DNA of 64,000 nt from JBBQXK01 sp038209775. GTDB taxonomy: Bacteria; Pseudomonadota; Alphaproteobacteria; Rhodobacterales; Rhodobacteraceae. The position numbers and the translations under genes are program-made. This document shows, in pieces, positions 42,796 to 51,178 of this stretch. The notes under the pieces are model-generated. The model saw nothing but the letters and a program-made list of their open reading frames with translations. It was not told where the DNA came from and did not search any database. Within the stretch, counting starts at the first letter, position 1. The number at the start of each line of letters is the position of its first letter. The stretch lies in contig JBBQXK010000006.1 in NCBI GenBank assembly GCA_038209775.1, forward strand, positions 1 through 64,000, read 5' to 3'.

Positions 42796-43488
42796 ATGAA
42801 ACTGAAAACAATTTCCGCAGCATTGGCCACCACGGCGATCATTGGTCTGGCGGCCCCGTTGTTGGCGCAGGACAAGACCGGCACGAACGTCGACCCCGCC
42901 GGCACGGGCACCAAGGGCGGCGTCGCGCAGATGGCGATGGCACAGGATCTTTATGCCATGGGCATGGCGCAGAAGGATGCGCTGACGGTGCTGACGGCGG
43001 CCAAGCTGGCGGCGGGTGTGGATGTGAAAGATGTCGAGCGCGAGCTGACCACCGAGGCGGGAACCACCGAGGAAGAGGCCGATGGGGCCGATCTGCCGGT
43101 CGATGCGGCCACCATGCTGGCCTCGGCCAAGACGCTGGCGGGTGAGGACGAGGTGCTGGTGGGGCTGGTCGAGGATGCCGAGGCGGAAGGGTCACGCGGG
43201 CGGATCGGCGGCGCGTCCAGCACGCTGTCGCGGCTGCCTGCAGGGGCGGTGGATACCTGGAAGGTGCCGTTCTATGGCAACTCCTATGCCGAACTGGCAG
43301 TGGTGGGCGACGGCGATGCCAACCTTGACGTGCTGGTGTCGGACGAGAACGGCAACACGATCTGCTATGACGTCAGCTGGTCCGACAAGGTTTATTGCGA
43401 CTTTGTCCCGGCATGGAACGGGTATTTCGTCGTGACCGTGAAGAACGCAGGCCGCAAGCGCAACAGCTATTACCTGATGACGAACTGA
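42796..43488 (+). CDS. Exported protein with C-terminal PPC-like domain, possible CHAT substrate
   Basis: A 230-residue exported protein (signal ending LAAPLLA). Residues about 35-140 are acidic and helical, with no recognised family. A short Arg/Gly/Ser-rich linker follows (EGSRGRIGGASSTLSR, about 135-150). The C-terminal 80 residues look like a bacterial pre-peptidase C-terminal (PPC) beta domain: DTWKVPFYGNSYAELAVVGDGDANLDVLVSDENGN then a Cys pair (ICYD, YCDF). A GGAAGGA site precedes the ATG. It lies 99 bp after the TPR-like gene. The linker could be a cleavage site; this is speculative. Confidence 0.72.
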   Translation: MKLKTISAALATTAIIGLAAPLLAQDKTGTNVDPAGTGTKGGVAQMAMAQDLYAMGMAQKDALTVLTAAKLAAGVDVKDVERELTTEAGTTEEEADGADLPVDAATMLASAKTLAGEDEVLVGLVEDAEAEGSRGRIGGASSTLSRLPAGAVDTWKVPFYGNSYAELAVVGDGDANLDVLVSDENGNTICYDVSWSDKVYCDFVPAWNGYFVVTVKNAGRKRNSYYLMTN

Positions 43489-43503
43489 CGCCTGTCACCC
43501 CGA

Positions 43504-43527
43504 CCCTCCCCCCCAACAGGGGGAGGG
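43504..43527. terminator. Terminator between convergent genes
   Basis: CCCTCCCCC at 43504-43512 pairs with GGGGGAGGG at 43519-43527 across a 6-base loop. It lies between the PPC-domain gene and the convergent MFS gene. Confidence 0.6.
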
Positions 43528-43539
43528 CGCAGGGCAGGG

Positions 43540-44724
43540 TCAGCGCATGACGATGGCCCGAGCGACGGCCCAGATCGACCAGCCTGCCGCCAGCATGAAC
43601 GCCGCCCCCGCCAGCCCGAGTGCGCCAAATCCGCCGGTGCCGTCCAGGACCAGCCCCCCCGCAAGTGTGCCTACCGAAGCGCCGACATAGATCGCCGAGG
43701 CGTTCAGCGCGAAAAGGATCGGCGTGCGCGGGGTGTCGAGGCCCGCAAGGCGGGCCTGTTGCGGGGCCATGAAGGACCAGCCAAACACGCTCCACACCGC
43801 GACAAGGACCGCCATCGCGGCAAAGGGCAGCGATACCCATCCCACCAGCGGCAGGATCAGCGTCTGTGCGGCACAAAGCACCAGAAGCGTCTGGTTCGAC
43901 CCGATCCGGTCGGCCATCCGGCCCCCCATCCAGTTGCCGATGACGGCCCCGGCCCCGAAGATCAGCAGCATCAGCGATACGCCGTCGCGCCCAAGGCCCA
44001 GACGCGCCTCCATCAGTGCCGCGAAATAGGTGTAGACGCAGTAGAGGCCGCCCAGAAACAGCACGGTGAAACCGACCGCCCCCATCCGCCAGCCCGAAGA
44101 CAGCACCTGTGCCAGGGCCGCCAGACTGGCGCGCGGCACGGCAATACCGCGCGGCACCATGAGGGCGAGAGCCATCAGCGCCAGCACGCTGAGGCCTGCG
44201 ACGGCGACAAAAGTGGCCTGCCAGCCCAACTGATACCCAAGCCACGCGCCCACCGGCACCCCCAGCACCTGTGCCAGTGTCAGCCCGCCGAACACCTTGG
44301 CCAGTGCCCGCCCCCGGTCAGCCGGGGCGGTCAGCCCCACGGCAATCGAGGCGCAGACGGGCGTCACAAGCCCGCCGCCCACCGCCATCAGTGCCCTTGC
44401 GGCCAGGACCGCAATGAACGACGGCGACAATGCCGCCGCCGCCGCGCCAAGGCCGAACAGCGTCAGCCCCGCCAAAAGCACTGTCTTGCGGTCAAGGCCC
44501 CCGGTGACCGCCACCAGAGGCGGCGACACGACCGCATAGACCAGCGCATAGGCCGTCATCAGCCATCCGGCTGTGGTTGCTGACACCTCCATGTCGGCGG
44601 CGAAGGGGGTCAGGATGCCGACGACGACAAAGGCCCCCATCCCGATCACGAAATTCGCCAGCGCAAGGAGGCCGAGCAACCCATTGGGCGGGCCTGCGGT
44701 TGTCTGTTCGCCCAGAAGGGTCAT
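43540..44724 (-). CDS. MFS transporter (DHA1-like)
   Basis: A 394-residue membrane protein with about 12 hydrophobic segments. The loop 2-3 motif is DRKTVLLAGLTLFGLG, and the first-half antiporter motif C is ALAKVFGGLTLAQVLGVPVGAWLG. The second half repeats the pattern (GGRMADRIGSNQTLL). It resembles drug or sugar efflux proteins (AraJ/YdhP-like). The substrate is not identifiable. The start is followed upstream by the double-hairpin element. Confidence 0.85.
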   Translation of the reverse strand: MTLLGEQTTAGPPNGLLGLLALANFVIGMGAFVVVGILTPFAADMEVSATTAGWLMTAYALVYAVVSPPLVAVTGGLDRKTVLLAGLTLFGLGAAAAALSPSFIAVLAARALMAVGGGLVTPVCASIAVGLTAPADRGRALAKVFGGLTLAQVLGVPVGAWLGYQLGWQATFVAVAGLSVLALMALALMVPRGIAVPRASLAALAQVLSSGWRMGAVGFTVLFLGGLYCVYTYFAALMEARLGLGRDGVSLMLLIFGAGAVIGNWMGGRMADRIGSNQTLLVLCAAQTLILPLVGWVSLPFAAMAVLVAVWSVFGWSFMAPQQARLAGLDTPRTPILFALNASAIYVGASVGTLAGGLVLDGTGGFGALGLAGAAFMLAAGWSIWAVARAIVMR

Positions 44725-44805
44725 GGTCCGGCTGTTCCTTTGCCCGGTCGGTCTGATGGTTCGCCAATGGCCCTGGGCGGGATGGCCGGCCCGGTCGCGC
44801 CCCCC

Positions 44806-44847
44806 GGAGTTTTCAAAAACTCCGGTCCGATTTCTTTGAAGAAATCG
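44806..44847 (+). repeat. Double-hairpin intergenic element, copy 2
   Basis: Hairpin A is at 44806-44823 and hairpin B at 44828-44847, identical in sequence to copy 1 with spacer GGTC in place of GGTT. It lies 31 bases past the 3' end of the TerB-like gene. Confidence 0.85.
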
Positions 44848-44877
44848 GTTTTTGGGCGGTGGACTGGTTCAACCGCC

Positions 44878-45297
44878 CTAGGGCCGCAGATGCCGCACCC
44901 GCGCGCCCCATTCGATGGCGGCGGCGTGCAGCCGGTCGATGGCCAGTTCCTCGCGCACCTCTTCCAGCATCCGCAGTTCCACCTCGCGCAAGAGCCCGTC
45001 AGCCGAGGCCGCATCGCAGGCCAGTGCATAGGCCGTCTCGTGCAGGCGCGTCGGCAACGCTTCGCGGATCAGGCCGAATAGGGCGGCAAGGCCGTCTTCC
45101 TCTTCGAACAGGTCGAACACCGTCTGGGCGATCAGGCGGATGCGGTCGGTGTCGTAGTCGGCAAAGACCGGCATATGGTTCACCGTGCGCTGGATCGCCA
45201 CCATTTCAGAGGTGCGCAACTGGGCGTCGGCGGCGGACACGGCGATCATCACGGCGATCAGCGCATCCTGTGCGGACAGGGACGGGGTGTCGGACAT
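44878..45297 (-). CDS. TerB-like protein
   Basis: A 139-residue acidic helical protein of the TerB/DjlA superfamily. Motifs are LIAVMIAVSAADAQLRTSEMVAIQRTV, where D and S surround a metal-binding turn, and YALACDAASADGLLREVELRML, with the paired D-G-x-E pattern typical of TerB. Members are linked to tellurite and stress responses, but this single protein does not prove tellurite resistance. The ATG at 45297 is 96 bp from the divergent lysK gene. Confidence 0.78.
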   Translation of the reverse strand: MSDTPSLSAQDALIAVMIAVSAADAQLRTSEMVAIQRTVNHMPVFADYDTDRIRLIAQTVFDLFEEEDGLAALFGLIREALPTRLHETAYALACDAASADGLLREVELRMLEEVREELAIDRLHAAAIEWGARVRHLRP

Positions 45298-45393
45298 CGG
45301 GGGGGGAATCCTTTCGCGGTCAGCGCCGCAGATTATTGACGCTGGTGCGGGGCGGCAATAGAGGACGGGGGCCTTGGTAAGGGGATACTGACG

Positions 45394-46974
45394 ATGACGG
45401 CCCTGCGTGACGCTGCGATGACATCCAAGGCCTGGCCCTTTGAAGAGGCGCGCCGGATCCTGCACCGCTATGCCAAGGCGCCGCCCGCCAAGGGGCATGT
45501 GCTGTTCGAGACCGGCTATGGCCCGTCGGGCCTGCCGCATATCGGCACCTTCGGCGAGGTGGCACGCACGACGATGATCCGTCGCGCATTCGAGGTGATA
45601 TCGGACATCCCCACGCGGCTGATCTGTTTTTCCGACGATGTGGACGGCATGCGCAAGGTGCCCGAGAATGTGCCGAACCAGGACATGCTGCGCCAGCACA
45701 TGCAGTTGCCGCTGACCTCGGTGCCCGATCCGTACGGCGAGTACCCGAGCTTTGGCCACCACAACAACGCCATGCTGCGCCGGTTTCTGGATACCTTCGG
45801 GTTCGAGTACGAGTTCATCTCGGCCACCGAGTTCTACAAATCGGGCCGGTTCGATGACACCCTGCGGCTGGTGGCCGAGCGGTATGACGCGATCATGAAG
45901 ATCATGCTGGCGTCCCTGCGGGACGAGCGGCAGCAGACCTATTCGTGTTTCCTGCCGCTGCACCCCGAAAGCGGGCGGGTGATGTATGTGCCGATGAAGC
46001 ATGTCGATGCGGTCAACCACACCATCACCTTTGACGATGAGACGGGGCGCGAGTGGACGCTGCCGGTCACCGGGGGCCATGTGAAACTGCAGTGGAAGCC
46101 GGATTTCGGGGCAAGGTGGGCGGCCTTGGACGTCGATTTCGAGATGTATGGCAAGGATCATTCGACCAACACGCCGATCTATGACGGCATCTGCGAGGTT
46201 CTGGGCGGGCGCAAGCCCGAGCATATGTCGTATGAGCTGTTCCTTGACGAAACCGGCCAGAAGATTTCGAAGTCAAAGGGCAACGGCCTGACCATCGACG
46301 AATGGCTGACCTATGCGTCCACCGAAAGCCTGTCGTATTTCATGTACCAAAAGCCCAAGACGGCCAAGCGGATGCATTTCGACGTAATCCCCCGTGCGGT
46401 CGACGAATATCACCAGCAACTGCGCGCCTATCCGACGCAGGACGCGGCAGGGCAGTTCGCCAATCCGGTCTGGCATATCCACGGCGGCAACCCGCCCGCG
46501 AGCGGCATGGCGGTGTCGTTCGGGATGCTGTTGAACCTTGCCTCGGTCGCGGGGGCGCGGGACAAGGCGGGGCTCTGGGGGTTCATTCGCCGCTATGCAC
46601 CGGGGGTCAGCCCCGACACGCATCCCGATCTGGATGCGGCGGCGGGCCATGCGCTGCGCTATTTCGAGGACCGTATCGCGCCGACCCGGCTGTTCCGCCT
46701 GCCCGACGCGCGCGAGGCGGCGGCGATGCGCGATCTGCGTGCGCGGCTGGTGGCCTGGGATGGTGCGGTGGAGGATGAAGCGTTGCAGTCGATGGTCTTT
46801 GCCGTCGGCAAGGACGCGGGGTTTGACCCGCTGCGCGACTGGTTCCGCGCGCTTTATGAGGTGCTTCTGGGCGCACCCGATGGCCCCCGCTTTGGCGGGT
46901 TCGTCGCACTTTACGGTGTGGCGGAAACGGTGGCGCTGATCGACCGGGCACTGGGGGGCGAACTCGTCACCTGA
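45394..46974 (+). CDS. lysS: Lysyl-tRNA synthetase, class I
   Basis: Class I LysRS of 526 residues (often named LysK). The HIGH motif is GPSGLPHIGTF, the KMSKS motif is QKISKSKGNGL, and the C-terminal helical domain is typical. Class I LysRS is found in archaea and alphaproteobacteria and supports the taxonomic assignment. It charges tRNA-Lys with lysine in the cytoplasm. The start at 45394 is preceded by AAGGGGA, and a hairpin with T-run follows. No class II LysRS is in the window. Confidence 0.94.
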   Translation: MTALRDAAMTSKAWPFEEARRILHRYAKAPPAKGHVLFETGYGPSGLPHIGTFGEVARTTMIRRAFEVISDIPTRLICFSDDVDGMRKVPENVPNQDMLRQHMQLPLTSVPDPYGEYPSFGHHNNAMLRRFLDTFGFEYEFISATEFYKSGRFDDTLRLVAERYDAIMKIMLASLRDERQQTYSCFLPLHPESGRVMYVPMKHVDAVNHTITFDDETGREWTLPVTGGHVKLQWKPDFGARWAALDVDFEMYGKDHSTNTPIYDGICEVLGGRKPEHMSYELFLDETGQKISKSKGNGLTIDEWLTYASTESLSYFMYQKPKTAKRMHFDVIPRAVDEYHQQLRAYPTQDAAGQFANPVWHIHGGNPPASGMAVSFGMLLNLASVAGARDKAGLWGFIRRYAPGVSPDTHPDLDAAAGHALRYFEDRIAPTRLFRLPDAREAAAMRDLRARLVAWDGAVEDEALQSMVFAVGKDAGFDPLRDWFRALYEVLLGAPDGPRFGGFVALYGVAETVALIDRALGGELVT

Positions 46975-46980
46975 AGGACC

Positions 46981-46996
46981 GCCCGGCCGGGCTTTT
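46981..46996 (+). terminator. Rho-independent-type terminator of lysS
   Basis: GCCCGGCCGGGC at 46981-46992 is self-complementary, giving a 4-bp stem with a GGCC loop, and is followed by TTTTGT. It lies 7 bases after the lysS stop. Confidence 0.5.
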
Positions 46997-47106
46997 GTCT
47001 TGACCCGCTACCGGGCCTGTGATGCCTTCGGTTTTACCAATCGGTCAGGATCGGATTCGGTCCTGCGAAAAGGGGTGGCAAAACCCCGGCGGACAGGGAG
47101 ACGGCC

Positions 47107-48357
47107 ATGGCAACCCCCGGCGAGAATCTGCGGATCAACCCGGCGCGCCTTTGGGACAGCCTGATGGAGATGGCGCTGATCGGTCCCGGCGTCGCGGGGG
47201 GCAACAACCGGCAGACCCTGACCGATGCCGACAGCGAGGGGCGGCACCTGTTCGCCCGCTGGTGTGGCGATGCGGGCATGACCATGGGCGTCGATACCAT
47301 GGGCAACATGTTCGCCACCCGGGCCGGCACCGATCCCGATGCGCTGCCGGTCTACATGGGGTCACATCTGGATACCCAGCCGACGGGCGGCAAGTATGAC
47401 GGGGTGCTGGGGGTTCTGGGCGGGCTTGAGGTGATCCGGACGCTGAACGATCTGGGCCTGCGCACGCGCCATCCCATCGTGGTGGCGAACTGGACGAATG
47501 AGGAGGGCGCCCGGTTTGCCCCGGCGATGCTGGCCAGTGGCGTCTTCGCGGGCATCCATACCGAGGACTATGCGAAAGGCCGCCGCGACCCCGAGGGCAA
47601 GCTGTTCGGCGAGGAACTGGCCCGGATCGGCTGGGTCGGGGATGAGGTTGTGGGTGCCCGCAAGATGCATGCCATGCTGGAGTTGCACATCGAGCAGGGG
47701 CCTATTCTGGAGGCCGAGGGCCGCACCATCGGCGTCGTGACGCACGGGCAGGGGCTGTGGTGGCTGGAGATCACGCTGACGGGCCGTGACGCGCATACCG
47801 GGTCGACGCCGATGGGGATGCGGGTGAACGCAGGCCTGGGGGCCGCGCGGATCACCGAGCGGGTTCACCAGATCGCCATGGGCCATCTGCCGGGGGCGGT
47901 GGGGGCGGTGGGGCAATTGTTCCACTTTCCCAATTCGCGCAACGTGATCCCGGGGCGGGTGGTGTTCACGGTGGATATTCGCTCGCCCGAACAGGGCAAG
48001 CTGGATGCCATGCGCGCCGAGGTCGAACGGGAGGCGCATGCGGTGGCGGCGGAGTTGGGGTTGGGGTGTGAAATCGAGGCGGTCGGGCATTTCGATCCGG
48101 TGACGTTTGACGCGGGATTGGTGAAGATCGTCCGCCAGTCGGCTGAAAAGCTGGGATATTCGCATATGGATATTGTCAGCGGTGCCGGTCACGACGCTTG
48201 CTGGATCAACCGCGTGGCACCCACGGTGATGGTGATGTGCCCCTGCGTCGGCGGGCTGTCGCACAACGAGGCGGAAGAGATCAGCCCGGAGTGGGCGGCG
48301 GCGGGGACGGATGTGCTGCTGCATGCGGTGATGGAAGTGGCGGGGGTGGTGGGGTGA
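47107..48357 (+). CDS. hyuC: N-carbamoyl-amino-acid hydrolase / beta-ureidopropionase
   Basis: M20-family amidase of 416 residues. Zinc motifs are MGSHLDTQPTGGKYDGVLG (His/Asp) and ANWTNEEGARF (Glu). Dimerisation-domain residues are GRDAHTGSTPMGMRVNA, and the C-terminal His is in SGAGHDACWINRV. It hydrolyses N-carbamoyl-beta-alanine, the third step of reductive pyrimidine breakdown, or N-carbamoyl amino acids. Pairing with the dihydropyrimidinase at 49654 favours pyrimidines. The stop overlaps the small lipoprotein start. Confidence 0.9.
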   Translation: MATPGENLRINPARLWDSLMEMALIGPGVAGGNNRQTLTDADSEGRHLFARWCGDAGMTMGVDTMGNMFATRAGTDPDALPVYMGSHLDTQPTGGKYDGVLGVLGGLEVIRTLNDLGLRTRHPIVVANWTNEEGARFAPAMLASGVFAGIHTEDYAKGRRDPEGKLFGEELARIGWVGDEVVGARKMHAMLELHIEQGPILEAEGRTIGVVTHGQGLWWLEITLTGRDAHTGSTPMGMRVNAGLGAARITERVHQIAMGHLPGAVGAVGQLFHFPNSRNVIPGRVVFTVDIRSPEQGKLDAMRAEVEREAHAVAAELGLGCEIEAVGHFDPVTFDAGLVKIVRQSAEKLGYSHMDIVSGAGHDACWINRVAPTVMVMCPCVGGLSHNEAEEISPEWAAAGTDVLLHAVMEVAGVVG

Positions 48358-48638
48358 TGAAGTCCATCTTCGGTGCCGCCTGCCTCCTATCCGCCTGCGG
48401 GTCGATCGACTACGGGACGCGCCCGGAACCGGTTGCTGCCGTGGGCAAGGCCGACCAATTCAGCGTCCCGCAGAGTTCGGGGGACGTACGGGCCAGTGAC
48501 CTGCCACCCGGGGCAGCATTGTCGGAAGTGCGGATCGGAAACGACAGCTGCTATTATGTGGTGAAGGACGGAGTGCCAATGCTGCTAAAGATCGGCGGCG
48601 ACCCCGGCATCAATCTTTGCCTTGAGAGGCTGCGGTAG
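48357..48638 (+). CDS. Small lipoprotein
   Basis: A 93-residue protein with a lipobox LLSAC and the acylated Cys at about residue 14. The remainder has no recognised domain, with one further Cys pair-like spacing (SCYY, NLCL). The start overlaps the hyuC stop (TGATG). Its role is unknown and it may be unrelated to pyrimidine use. Confidence 0.6.
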   Translation: MKSIFGAACLLSACGSIDYGTRPEPVAAVGKADQFSVPQSSGDVRASDLPPGAALSEVRIGNDSCYYVVKDGVPMLLKIGGDPGINLCLERLR

Positions 48639-48691
48639 CGCGACGCGACTGGCCGGGTCGGTCGAAGCAATGGAAACGAAGCGAGGAATGG

Positions 48692-48883
48692 ATGGAATCG
48701 ACGGTAGTCAAGGGAGGCACGGTCGTCTCGGCGCATCTCGCCCATGTGGCGGATATGCTGAAGGAGGGCGGCGTCATCACGTCCACCCGATCAAAACTCG
48801 CGGACGACGCGGCGCTCGATGCCTTCGGTCACTATGCCGTGCCCGGTGGGGTTGATTCGCAAAGGGATGCAGCAACAAGATGA
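48692..48883 (+). pseudogene. Decayed N-terminal fragment of dihydropyrimidinase
   Basis: The 63-codon frame matches the first 60 residues of the intact dihydropyrimidinase at 49654. STVVKGGTVVSA aligns with STVIRGGTVVTA, EGGVITS with EGGVITA, and YAVPGGVD with YVMPGGID. After that point the metal-binding PHTH sequence is lost and the frame ends. This is consistent with a partial duplication or an old recombination scar. It lies immediately before the GH114 gene. Confidence 0.8.
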
Positions 48884-49614
48884 ACCTCTTTCTCGCCACC
48901 CTCATCCTGGCCCAGGTCGGCGATACTTGGGACATGCAGTTCACCGAACCCTTCACTTTTGACCGGCCCGTGACCTGGATCGTGCTGGATGCCGCCACCC
49001 ACGGGGCCGATAGGGTGGCGGCGGTACAGGCGGCGGGGGCGAAGGCGATCTGTTATGTCTCGGTGGGCACGGTCGAGGATTGGCGGCCCGATCTGGGGCG
49101 GTTTCCGGCGGAGGTGATCGGCAAGGCTTTGCCGGACTGGCCGGGCGAGAACTACCTTGATATCCGGCGGCTGGACGTGCTGCTGCCGATCATGGAGGCG
49201 CGGTTTCGGGACTGTGCCGAGGCCGGCTATGACGGCGTGGCGCCCGACAATCAGGACGTGTTCCAGAACGACAGCGGGTTTCCCCTGACGCAAGGCGACG
49301 GGCTTGCTTACATCGGCGCGCTGGCCGATCTGGCGCATGGGATGGATCTGATTGTGGCACAACGGAACCTGTCGGAACTGTCGGGGCAACTGGTTGACAA
49401 GATGGACTTTCTGCTTACCGAAGGCTGTTTCGAATGGGACTTCTGCAGCGAGATGACGGCCTATCAACAGGCAGGCAAGCCCGTGTTTGATGTGGAATAC
49501 ACCGATGCGGGGATCGACTTTGCGGCGGCCTGCGCGCAGGCCAAGCGGCTGGGGATCAGCATGATCCTGAAGGACCGGGAATTGTCGGGCAAGGTTTTGC
49601 AGACCTGTCCGTGA
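48880..49614 (+). CDS. Endo-alpha-1,4-polygalactosaminidase-like protein (GH114 family)
   Basis: A 244-residue protein of the GH114 TIM-barrel family. Motifs include AICYVSVGTVEDWRPD, the GYDGVAPDNQDVF segment holding likely catalytic acids, and VFDVEYTD with the second acid. GH114 enzymes cleave galactosamine-containing exopolysaccharides. A short hydrophobic N terminus (MNLFLATLILA) may be a signal peptide. The gene interrupts the pyrimidine locus and follows the pseudogene fragment. Confidence 0.78.
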   Translation: MNLFLATLILAQVGDTWDMQFTEPFTFDRPVTWIVLDAATHGADRVAAVQAAGAKAICYVSVGTVEDWRPDLGRFPAEVIGKALPDWPGENYLDIRRLDVLLPIMEARFRDCAEAGYDGVAPDNQDVFQNDSGFPLTQGDGLAYIGALADLAHGMDLIVAQRNLSELSGQLVDKMDFLLTEGCFEWDFCSEMTAYQQAGKPVFDVEYTDAGIDFAAACAQAKRLGISMILKDRELSGKVLQTCP

Positions 49615-49625
49615 GGCGGCAGAAG

Positions 49626-49662
49626 ACCCGGGCTCCGGGATGTTTGGACAAGGATGAAAGGG
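49626..49662. repeat. Diverged GC-hairpin/ATATTT repeat
   Basis: A diverged copy of the family (CTCCGGGATGTTTGGACAAG then GATGAAAGG), overlapping the annotated start of hydA. The ATG at 49654 is inside the repeat core, so that start codon may be fortuitous. Confidence 0.5.
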
Positions 49663-51123
49663 CAGGATGTGGGCAGCACGGTGATCAGGGGCGGAACGGT
49701 GGTGACGGCGGACCTGTCCTATCGGGCAGACGTGCAGGTCGAGGGCGGGGTGATCACCGCCATCGGGCCCGGGTTGAAGGGCGACACCACGCTGGACGCC
49801 ACCGGCTGTTACGTCATGCCCGGCGGCATCGACCCGCACACGCATCTGGAGATGCCGTTCATGGGCACCTATTCGGCGGATGATTTCGAAAGCGGCACGC
49901 GGGCGGCGCTGAGTGGGGGCACCACAATGGTGGTGGACTTCATTCTGCCGGGGCAAGGGCAGGGGCTGATGGATGCCGCGACCATGTGGCACAACAAGTC
50001 GGGGCGGGCGTCCTGCGACTATTCCTATCACATGGCGATCACCTGGTGGGGTGAGAAAGTGTGGCAGGACATGGACTTGTCAGTGAAGGCGGGGATCACG
50101 TCGTTCAAGCATTTCATGGCCTACAAAGGGGCCCTGATGGTGAACGATGACGAGATGTACCAGTCGTTCCGCCGGGTGGGTGACCTGGGTGGCGTGGCAC
50201 TGGTGCATGCCGAGAATGGCGATGTGGTGGCGGAACTGACGGCGCAACTGCTGGCCGAGGGCAATACCGGGCCCGAGGCACATGCCTATTCGCGGCCCCC
50301 CCAGGTGGAGGGCGAGGCGACCAACCGGGCGATCATGATTGCCGATATGGCGGGGGTGCCGCTGTATGTGGTGCATGTAAGCTGCGAGGATGCGCATGAG
50401 GCGATCCGGCGGGCGAAACAGGCGGGCAAGCGGGTGTGGGGCGAGCCGCTGATCCAGCATCTGACGCTGGACGAAAGCGAATATGCGCACCCCGACTGGG
50501 ACCATGCCGCGCGCCGCGTGATGTCGCCGCCGTTCCGGTCAAAGCTGCATCAGGACGGGCTTTGGGCGGGGTTGCAGTCGGGGACGCTGTCCTGTGTCGC
50601 GACGGATCACTGTGCGTTCACCACGGCGCAGAAGCGGTTCGGGGTGGGGAATTTTTCCAAGATACCCAATGGTACCGGGGGGTTGGAAGACAGACTTTCC
50701 ATGCTGTGGACCACGGGGGTGGCGACCGGGCGGCTGACCCCGAACGAGTTTGTCGCGGTCACTTCAACAAACATCGCCAAGATATTGAATTTGTACCCGA
50801 AAAAGGGTGCAGTACTGGTGGGGGCGGATGCCGATCTGGTGGTTCTGGACCCCGAAAAGTCCAAGACGATCATGGCCGCCAAACAGCAATCCGCGATTGA
50901 TTACAACGTGTTCGAGGGCAAAGTTGTGACTGGTCTGCCGCGGTTCGTGTTGACGCGGGGGCAGGTGGCGGTGATGGATGGTGCGGTGCAGACGCAGGAG
51001 GGGCATGGCAAGTTCGTGGGACGCGAAGCGCGGCCTGCGGTGAACCGGGCGCTGAGCAAGTGGAAGGCGCTGACGGCACCACGGCCGGTGGCGCGGACGG
51101 GTGTGCCGGTGACGGGGGTTTGA
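49654..51123 (+). CDS. hydA: Dihydropyrimidinase / D-hydantoinase
   Basis: Cyclic amidohydrolase of 489 residues. Metal ligands are H62 and H64 (GIDPHTHLE), carboxylated K152 (SFKHFMAYKG), VHAENGD, VHVSCEDAHE and ATDHCAF. It hydrolyses dihydrouracil/dihydrothymine to N-carbamoyl-beta-amino acids, the second step before hyuC. The ATG at 49654 lies inside a repeat. Alignment with the pseudogene N terminus suggests the GTG at 49669 (reading VGSTVIRGG) may be the true start. It is followed by ABC transporter genes. Confidence 0.92.
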   Translation: MKGQDVGSTVIRGGTVVTADLSYRADVQVEGGVITAIGPGLKGDTTLDATGCYVMPGGIDPHTHLEMPFMGTYSADDFESGTRAALSGGTTMVVDFILPGQGQGLMDAATMWHNKSGRASCDYSYHMAITWWGEKVWQDMDLSVKAGITSFKHFMAYKGALMVNDDEMYQSFRRVGDLGGVALVHAENGDVVAELTAQLLAEGNTGPEAHAYSRPPQVEGEATNRAIMIADMAGVPLYVVHVSCEDAHEAIRRAKQAGKRVWGEPLIQHLTLDESEYAHPDWDHAARRVMSPPFRSKLHQDGLWAGLQSGTLSCVATDHCAFTTAQKRFGVGNFSKIPNGTGGLEDRLSMLWTTGVATGRLTPNEFVAVTSTNIAKILNLYPKKGAVLVGADADLVVLDPEKSKTIMAAKQQSAIDYNVFEGKVVTGLPRFVLTRGQVAVMDGAVQTQEGHGKFVGREARPAVNRALSKWKALTAPRPVARTGVPVTGV

Positions 51124-51166
51124 TGGGGTTCGGCGACCGACAGGCCGGTTTTACGGCAGGATGTCT

Positions 51167-51178
51167 GAGGAAAGCATG
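51167..51178 (+). promoter_or_regulatory. Ribosome-binding site deciding the start of the ATPase gene
   Basis: GAGGAAAGC ends directly before the ATG at 51176. The upstream in-frame ATG at 51161 lacks a comparable site. Confidence 0.6.

Noticed and set aside
45297..45393. Tellurite resistance operon
   Set aside because: Only one TerB-like gene is present. No TerC, TerD or TerZ homologue is nearby, so the operon is not supported.
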